This document shows positions 59,224-64,000 of a DNA stretch of 64,000 bases, in pieces (the first letter of the stretch is position 1; the number at the start of each line of letters is the position of its first letter). A program made the position numbers and the translations under genes. Location of the stretch: contig NC_005861.2 of NCBI RefSeq assembly GCF_000011565.2, positions 1,240,001 through 1,304,000 of the forward strand, read 5' to 3'. The notes below the pieces were generated by a model that had not been told where the DNA came from, made no database searches, and worked only from the letters and a program-made list of their open reading frames with translations. The DNA comes from Candidatus Protochlamydia amoebophila UWE25 (lineage in GTDB: Bacteria > Chlamydiota > Chlamydiia > Chlamydiales > Parachlamydiaceae).

Positions 59224-60651
59224 TTATTTTTTGCTATAAATTTTTATTGAAATCGGCGCCGACATTTTTCCAAATTGGTCCTCGGAGACCATGTAATAAG
59301 TATAAGACCGATGTTTGTGGCGATTATAAATACGATACTCTGTTATATGATAACCAGAAACTTTGGCAACAAGTTTCTTTAACCCAACATCGGAAAAAAT
59401 TTTATATCCAGTTGGAACTTCTCCTCCAGAGGGAATTTGCCATTGCAACACGTCAATATAATCCGTTTGATTGATAAATTGATTAGAAGTTCGATAACCT
59501 CGTAAATCTCTAGGTGGTAATATTGTCTGAGTTTCATCAACCATCACAGTCGTTGTTGCTAAATTAGATTGAATCGAGTTTAAACGCATATTAGTTCCTC
59601 TAGCAATTGTCGTATTCGTAATGCTTCCTTGCAAAATATCACTTTCAGTGACTACATAAGAGGCAGTAGTTGTCAAAGATTGTCTAGGGAGTAATGTTGT
59701 AGCAGGAAGATTGACAAATGAGATTTTATCGTCTTCAATTACAATATTTTCAAGGGTCACATTTCCCTGATTGGTTAAATCATATCGATAATTAATAATC
59801 TCTCCTTTGTTGCTGATAACTGCCGGAACAGCTGTCTTAGCTAATGCAAAATCAAACTTTTTTTGAGCATTGACAACGCATGTCACGTTGTTAGAAAATA
59901 CTTCATCCTCAAATTGATTTTTACCCGATGCTCGGGCAACATTAACGATTTCTCCAACATCTAAATCTGATTGAGTCACATGATAAGTTTGCGTTAAAGT
60001 CGCTAATTTACCTGCTTCTAAGAGTGCGGCGATTTTCATAGTTCCTAATTTATCGTCTTCAATTTCAACGGATTGAAAGTTCTCATCTCCTAAATTTGTG
60101 ACTTGATAAGTATAAGTGATTTTCTCGTCAATAGTAGAAAATAGCATAGGACTAGCCTCCTTTGTCAAATTAAGCGGAAGATAGGGTAAAGTGAGAGAAG
60201 CCGACGCAGTAAATGTTTCACCCGACTCTGTAGAACCTACCGCTAGTGCAGTGATGACAATTTTTTGTTGGTTGATATCCTCTGCCGAGGCAAGATAGAG
60301 ACCAGAACCTGTTGCTGATTGGTTAAGGCTAACTGTCTTTTGGTCAAGCAGAACAACCCACCCCAACAACTGACAAGTGACGTTGACATCTTTGAAAGTC
60401 AAAGTAGGTGAAGTTGTTGATACAACAAAAGTAAAATTAATGACCTGACCCGTTTTTACAAAAGTGGAATGATCGGCAGTGATCGTTAAATTGAAAGGCT
60501 CTTCTTGCTCAAGATAGGATTTGGAGTCTAATAAAGGGTGGTTTGTCTCAAGCGCAGATGTTGAAGCACTCAAATATTGATTAAGAAATAGACTTATCCA
60601 AAATAATAAAAAAGTCGATGATTTGATTGGATAGATGAAATAGGTTTTCAT
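59224..60651 (-). CDS. Secreted DUF11-repeat protein with FN3-like C-terminus, 475 aa
   Basis: Paralog of the 364-aa protein with one more DUF11 domain. After the signal peptide (core FLLFWISLFLNQYLSAS), domains lie at ~50-155, ~158-262 and ~265-370; the third contains IINYRYDLTNQGNVTLENIV. The C-terminal FN3-like domain begins ILPPRDLRGYRTSNQFINQT. The extra domain accounts for the length difference of about 110 residues. The first domain of each protein and the C-terminal domain are very similar between copies, whereas the middle differs, as expected for duplication followed by domain loss or gain. It is probably exported and surface- or periplasm-located. The function is unknown. Confidence 0.82.
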   Translation of the reverse strand: MKTYFIYPIKSSTFLLFWISLFLNQYLSASTSALETNHPLLDSKSYLEQEEPFNLTITADHSTFVKTGQVINFTFVVSTTSPTLTFKDVNVTCQLLGWVVLLDQKTVSLNQSATGSGLYLASAEDINQQKIVITALAVGSTESGETFTASASLTLPYLPLNLTKEASPMLFSTIDEKITYTYQVTNLGDENFQSVEIEDDKLGTMKIAALLEAGKLATLTQTYHVTQSDLDVGEIVNVARASGKNQFEDEVFSNNVTCVVNAQKKFDFALAKTAVPAVISNKGEIINYRYDLTNQGNVTLENIVIEDDKISFVNLPATTLLPRQSLTTTASYVVTESDILQGSITNTTIARGTNMRLNSIQSNLATTTVMVDETQTILPPRDLRGYRTSNQFINQTDYIDVLQWQIPSGGEVPTGYKIFSDVGLKKLVAKVSGYHITEYRIYNRHKHRSYTYYMVSEDQFGKMSAPISIKIYSKK

Positions 60652-60659
60652 TGTTCACC

Positions 60660-60718
60660 TTTGATATGGATTTTTTAGCTTCGCGAAGTATACGGAGCTT
60701 TTGAAAACCCATATCAAA
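60660..60718 (-). promoter_or_regulatory. Leader inverted repeat before the 475-aa secreted protein
   Basis: A 10-bp inverted repeat (TTTGATATGG / CCATATCAAA) encloses CTTCGCGAAG, itself a perfect palindrome, and TATAC, a possible -10. It ends immediately before the ribosome site AAAGGTG. It could be a regulatory operator or a 5' UTR hairpin. Confidence 0.5.
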
Positions 60719-60739
60719 TTTCAACTTTAATTTCTTCGT

Positions 60740-61060
60740 TTAATTATTTTTTTGCTATAAATTTTTATTGAAATCGGCGCCGACATTTTTCCAAATTGGC
60801 CCTCTGAAACCATAACCATGTAATGTAATAGGTATAAGACCGGTGTTTGTGGCATTTATGAATACAATACTCTGTTATCTGATAACCAGAAACTTTGACA
60901 ACAAGTTTCTTTAACCCAACATCGGAAAAAATTTTATATCCAGTTGGAACTTCTTCTGCAGAGGAAATTTTTCATTTCAATACAGCTATATTATCCAGTT
61001 TGTTTTAAAAAACTATTAAAAGTACGATAATCTCGTAAATCTCTATCCGTGAAAAACCGT
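60740..61060 (-). pseudogene. Third, decayed copy of the DUF11/FN3 protein (C-terminal part)
   Basis: This stretch matches the 3' end of the 475-aa gene, including the sequence around its stop (AAATTTTTATTGAAATCGGC) and the FN3-like domain, but has insertions (an extra ATAACC near 60820), a deletion and stops. No N-terminal part remains; the similarity fades near 61060. It shows that the tandem family once had at least three members. Confidence 0.75.
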
Positions 61061-61263
61061 TTGGACAAAGCCATCACAGTAGCTAGGAGAGCATTAAAAA
61101 TAATCAGTTTCCCTAGAATTATACTCCATCTACAAAGGTAATATTAATGTTCATTTTTCTAATTTAAAATAAATTTTAACAAAAAACATTAAAGTTCTAT
61201 AATCAAACTTTTAACTTAAAAACTTTCTCTAGGTATGAAATGATGGAAAAAAGGTCAAAGGTT

Positions 61264-62373
61264 TTAAATCCAAGCCAATTTTAAAAATAAATTTTCTAGG
61301 CAAATATTTAAAGATGTCGAACGTTGAAGTGATAGACGGGCTTCTTCAATACTTTTTTGAACTATTTCTAAGGGTAAAAGATTTCCTCTTTGTAATATCT
61401 GCTCAATGCTTTCAGCATAATCGCTGTGAATTAACAATGATTTGTTTTGAGTCAGTTGTAAGAGATGCAAATCCCGATACCAAGCGAAAAGTTGATCAAA
61501 TAAAGATTCTACGTCTTGTAGAAAAATCTGCGTGCACCTTCCCTCGATTTCTTTTTCAAGATGTTGTTGATGCGCTGTGGATAATTGCTCACTAAATAAC
61601 TTTAGAAATTCCTCTTTGGCTTTTTCTTCAAAGAGTTTTTTAGAAAGTTCAATTTGTGCCACCAATTCTCCAACAATTTGAGTAAATTCTTTATAACTCG
61701 TTAAAGGCAACTGGGAAAGTGTATTCAATAGAAAAATACGACTTTCATCCCCTTTTTTTTGAATCAATTGAACAGCTCTTCCTAAAGATCCTTGTGATAA
61801 GCTTGCTATGTTTTGAGCAAATTCAGTTTCTAAATACATTCGTTCGACTAATACTTTTTCAATTTCACTTGCATGAATTGGTTGAAAATGAAGGGTTCGA
61901 CAACGAGAGACAATTGTTGGTAAAAGCGCTGCTTGTGATTGACTTAGTAGAATGATCACCGTTTTTGGTGGAGGCTCTTCAAAAGTTTTTAATAGCGTGT
62001 TAGCACTAACACTCAACATGCGTTCAGCATCATGAATAATAAAAATCTTCCAAGAGGCTTCATAAGGAGGTAAGTGAACTTCTTCACTTAATTCTCTAAG
62101 CGATTGAATACCATGTAGGCCTAACTTTCCTTCAGGACGATAAATATGAATATCAGGATGCAACCCATTTTCTATTTTATACTTATTTTTTTCTTCTTGT
62201 TCACAGATTAATTGACTCGCCAATGCATAGGCAAACAGCCCTTTCCCAACGCCATTTGGTCCAGCAAAAAGTAAAGAATTTCCGATAGCTTTTTTTATAA
62301 GCATTCTTTGCAGATAAATTTTAATAGGATCATTACCAACGAGAAAAGAAAAAGAAGAGGGAAATTTGTTCAA
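61264..62373 (-). CDS. holB: DNA polymerase III delta' subunit
   Basis: A clamp-loader AAA+ subunit, 369 aa. P-loop-like LLFAGPNGVGKGLFAYALAS, then HPDIHIYRPEGKLGLHGIQS, the Walker B region IFIIHDAERMLSVSANTLLK, TFEEPPPKTVIILLSQS and the arginine-finger region SRCRTLHFQP. The zinc module typical of gamma is absent, as in delta'. Its start overlaps the tmk stop by four bases, so the two are translationally coupled, a common arrangement. gyrA lies upstream in the same direction. Confidence 0.92.
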   Translation of the reverse strand: MNKFPSSFSFLVGNDPIKIYLQRMLIKKAIGNSLLFAGPNGVGKGLFAYALASQLICEQEEKNKYKIENGLHPDIHIYRPEGKLGLHGIQSLRELSEEVHLPPYEASWKIFIIHDAERMLSVSANTLLKTFEEPPPKTVIILLSQSQAALLPTIVSRCRTLHFQPIHASEIEKVLVERMYLETEFAQNIASLSQGSLGRAVQLIQKKGDESRIFLLNTLSQLPLTSYKEFTQIVGELVAQIELSKKLFEEKAKEEFLKLFSEQLSTAHQQHLEKEIEGRCTQIFLQDVESLFDQLFAWYRDLHLLQLTQNKSLLIHSDYAESIEQILQRGNLLPLEIVQKSIEEARLSLQRSTSLNICLENLFLKLAWI

Positions 62374-63047
62374 GTTTTCAACTCCGAGTCAGACCACTGC
62401 TCTTCTAAAAATTCAAGCGCTTTTTGTAAAACTTTTGATTGACTTTCATTAGCATCAATACGATATATTCGCTGAGGTTCTTGCTGGACAAGAGATAAAA
62501 AAGCCTGACGAACACGTTCGTGAAATTCAATTTTTTCGGATTCGATGCGATCTAATTGCCCCATTTGCGCATGAACTTTTTGAATTTTTTGAGTACGTGC
62601 TAAGCCAATCTCTGGAGACACATCTAGAAATAATGTCCAATTAGGAAGTATTTCTGCGCAAACAAGTTGGCAAAACTCTTGTATTTTTTTAGCATTTAAT
62701 CCTCGTGCTGCTCCTTGATAAGCAATCGTAGAATCATTAAAACGATCACAAAGCACAATTTTTCCAGCTTTAAGCGCTGGTTGAATTAACTCTTCAATAT
62801 GTTGAGCTCTTGCAGCCAAAAATAATAATAATTCTGCTTGGTGTCCAATAGAGATGCTATCCTCATGATTCAACAACAAATGTCGAATTGATTCACCAAG
62901 CTTTGTTCCTCCAGGTTCACGTGTTTGAATGACTTCAAACCCTTTATTCCGAAAATAGTCTCCTAATTGGTTGAGAAGGGTCGATTTACCAGATCCCTCT
63001 CCTCCTTCGATTGTGATAAAATACCCCTTAAATTTCGTTGAAGGCAT
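62370..63047 (-). CDS. tmk: Thymidylate kinase
   Basis: Phosphorylates dTMP to dTDP. P-loop ITIEGGEGSGKSTLLNQL, TREPGGTKLGESIRHLLL, the DR(F/Y) motif LCDRFNDSTIAYQGAARGL, and a lid-type region follow. At 225 aa it is of normal size. It sits two bases after gyrA and overlaps holB, forming the operon gyrA-tmk-holB for DNA replication. Confidence 0.96.
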   Translation of the reverse strand: MPSTKFKGYFITIEGGEGSGKSTLLNQLGDYFRNKGFEVIQTREPGGTKLGESIRHLLLNHEDSISIGHQAELLLFLAARAQHIEELIQPALKAGKIVLCDRFNDSTIAYQGAARGLNAKKIQEFCQLVCAEILPNWTLFLDVSPEIGLARTQKIQKVHAQMGQLDRIESEKIEFHERVRQAFLSLVQQEPQRIYRIDANESQSKVLQKALEFLEEQWSDSELKT

Positions 63048-63049
63048 GT

Positions 63050-64000
63050 CTATTCCGATTGATCAGTAATTTCTTCTGAGCTGGGCTTTACTGACATTTT
63101 AATTTCTGGTGATTCAAAAGAAACGTTGTTTTCGTTAAGTTCAATTGTATCTGAAGCTAATAACTCTTCACTTTGATTTTCACTACCTTGTAATTTCTGA
63201 ATAGCGACAAGATAATCATTCTCTTTTAAATTTGCTAATTTGACGCCTTGCGTATTGCGCCCCATGACCCGAAGATCATTCATATTAATACGAACTGTTT
63301 GCCCGGTTGCAGACATCATAACCATGCCATCTTCATCTGTGACACAGAGAGCTCCGATTACCTTCCCATTACGTTCACTTGTAATAATAGAGCGAACTCC
63401 TACACCACCTCGATTTGTTTGGCGGAAATCATCTACCTGAGAACGTTTACCGAAGCCATTTTCACAGACGACTAAGATAGACTCATCACCGTTAACAACT
63501 TCACATCCTACGATATAATCATTTTCACCACGTAAGGTTGCCCCTTTGACTCCGCGTGCTGTTCTTCCCATTGGGCGAACGTTGCTTTCTTCAAAACGGA
63601 CTGCCATCCCCTGATGAGTAAAAAGCATTACTTGCTGCTCAGGTTTAACAAGGCGAGCGGCAACAAGTTCGTCTCCTTCATCAATGTCAAGAGCCCAAAT
63701 CCCTTTTCTTCTGGGGTTGCTAAATTCATTGAGAAGCGATTTTTTAACAACAGCACGCTTAGTAGCCATCAAAATGCACGCTTCTTCTTCAAAAGAAGAG
63801 ACGCGTTGAATAGTCGCAATTTTTTCTTCCGGGCGAATATCTTCTAAAAGATTAATAAGAGGTTTTCCTTTGGATTTGCGTCCCGTTTCTGGAATTTGCC
63901 ATACTTTTAACCAATAACAACGACCTAGATTAGTGAAAATAAGCAAATAATCGTGCGTTGTTGCAACGTATAGACCCTTAATCACATCTTCTTCTCGCTT
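63050..64000 (-). CDS. gyrA: DNA gyrase subunit A, C-terminal part (runs off right edge)
   Basis: The last 316 codons of gyrA. The C-terminal DNA-wrapping beta-pinwheel repeats are visible: LYVATTHDYLLIFTNLGRCY, QVMLFTHQGMAVRFEESNVR, PMGRTARGVKGATL, KRSQVDDFRQTNRGGVGVRS and VMMSATGQTVRINMNDLRVM. The GyrA-box position reads QTNRGGVG. The tail is acidic and Ser-rich. The reading frame is continuous to base 64000 (KREEDVIKG), so the true start lies beyond the window. Negative supercoiling by gyrase is the known role; with tmk and holB it forms a replication operon. Confidence 0.96.
   Translation of the reverse strand, partial: KREEDVIKGLYVATTHDYLLIFTNLGRCYWLKVWQIPETGRKSKGKPLINLLEDIRPEEKIATIQRVSSFEEEACILMATKRAVVKKSLLNEFSNPRRKGIWALDIDEGDELVAARLVKPEQQVMLFTHQGMAVRFEESNVRPMGRTARGVKGATLRGENDYIVGCEVVNGDESILVVCENGFGKRSQVDDFRQTNRGGVGVRSIITSERNGKVIGALCVTDEDGMVMMSATGQTVRINMNDLRVMGRNTQGVKLANLKENDYLVAIQKLQGSENQSEELLASDTIELNENNVSFESPEIKMSVKPSSEEITDQSE

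Overview
The window comes from a low-GC, amoeba-associated environmental chlamydia. It looks most like the Parachlamydiaceae (Protochlamydia type); this is inferred from gene content, not from a database search. The clues are tandem BTB-LRR eukaryote-like effectors, an rRNA operon with no spacer tRNA, a 52-aa small basic protein of the kind shared by Chlamydiae and Verrucomicrobia, an NqrM-like protein, and a menaquinone pathway beside chlamydial housekeeping genes.

Layout. 1-5.8 kb: three tandem, same-strand BTB-LRR genes with shared flanks; the first runs off the left edge and has ACG where its paralogs have ATG. 5.8-8.3 kb: a graveyard with a decayed small gene, a ParA-like gene lacking its Walker A region and its coupled partner, small ORFs, a truncated C45-like hydrolase and a TPR tail. 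8.3-13.6 kb: a complete 16S-23S-5S rRNA operon on the minus strand with processing stems, terminator and candidate promoter. 14.1-19.4 kb: two paralogous ~865-aa proteins with two hydrophobic lobes, coiled coils and a C-terminal domain that I read as OTU-like cysteine protease. 20.5-43.2 kb: mostly housekeeping (adk, ribD, rlmI, leuS, rnr, holC, ybeY, a CNNM/CorC protein, rny, a periplasmic carbonic anhydrase), two DUF502 proteins, a DUF3604 protein with altered metal ligands, and several chlamydia-type hypotheticals. 43.2-57.9 kb: menaquinone genes. menF-menD-menH and menB-menA-menE lie on the minus strand but are separated by 7.2 kb holding decayed DNA, a 1505-aa fusion protein and a dead IS982 transposase; menG and a thioesterase face menE. 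58-61.1 kb: two secreted DUF11/FN3-like proteins and a third, decayed copy. 61.3-64 kb: holB, tmk and the 3' part of gyrA.

How it fits together. The core is ordinary chlamydial metabolism and RNA turnover. The accessory genes point at the host: BTB-LRR proteins could recruit host cullin-3 ubiquitin ligase, the OTU-like proteins could remove ubiquitin, and the large NTase/kinase-like/LRR protein could modify host targets. Expansion by tandem duplication, 75-bp repeat exchange and decay is visible in several places. The strongest candidates for undescribed biology are the membrane-hairpin/coiled-coil/OTU-like pair (14.1-19.4 kb) and the NTase/kinase-like/LRR fusion (48.7-53.3 kb).
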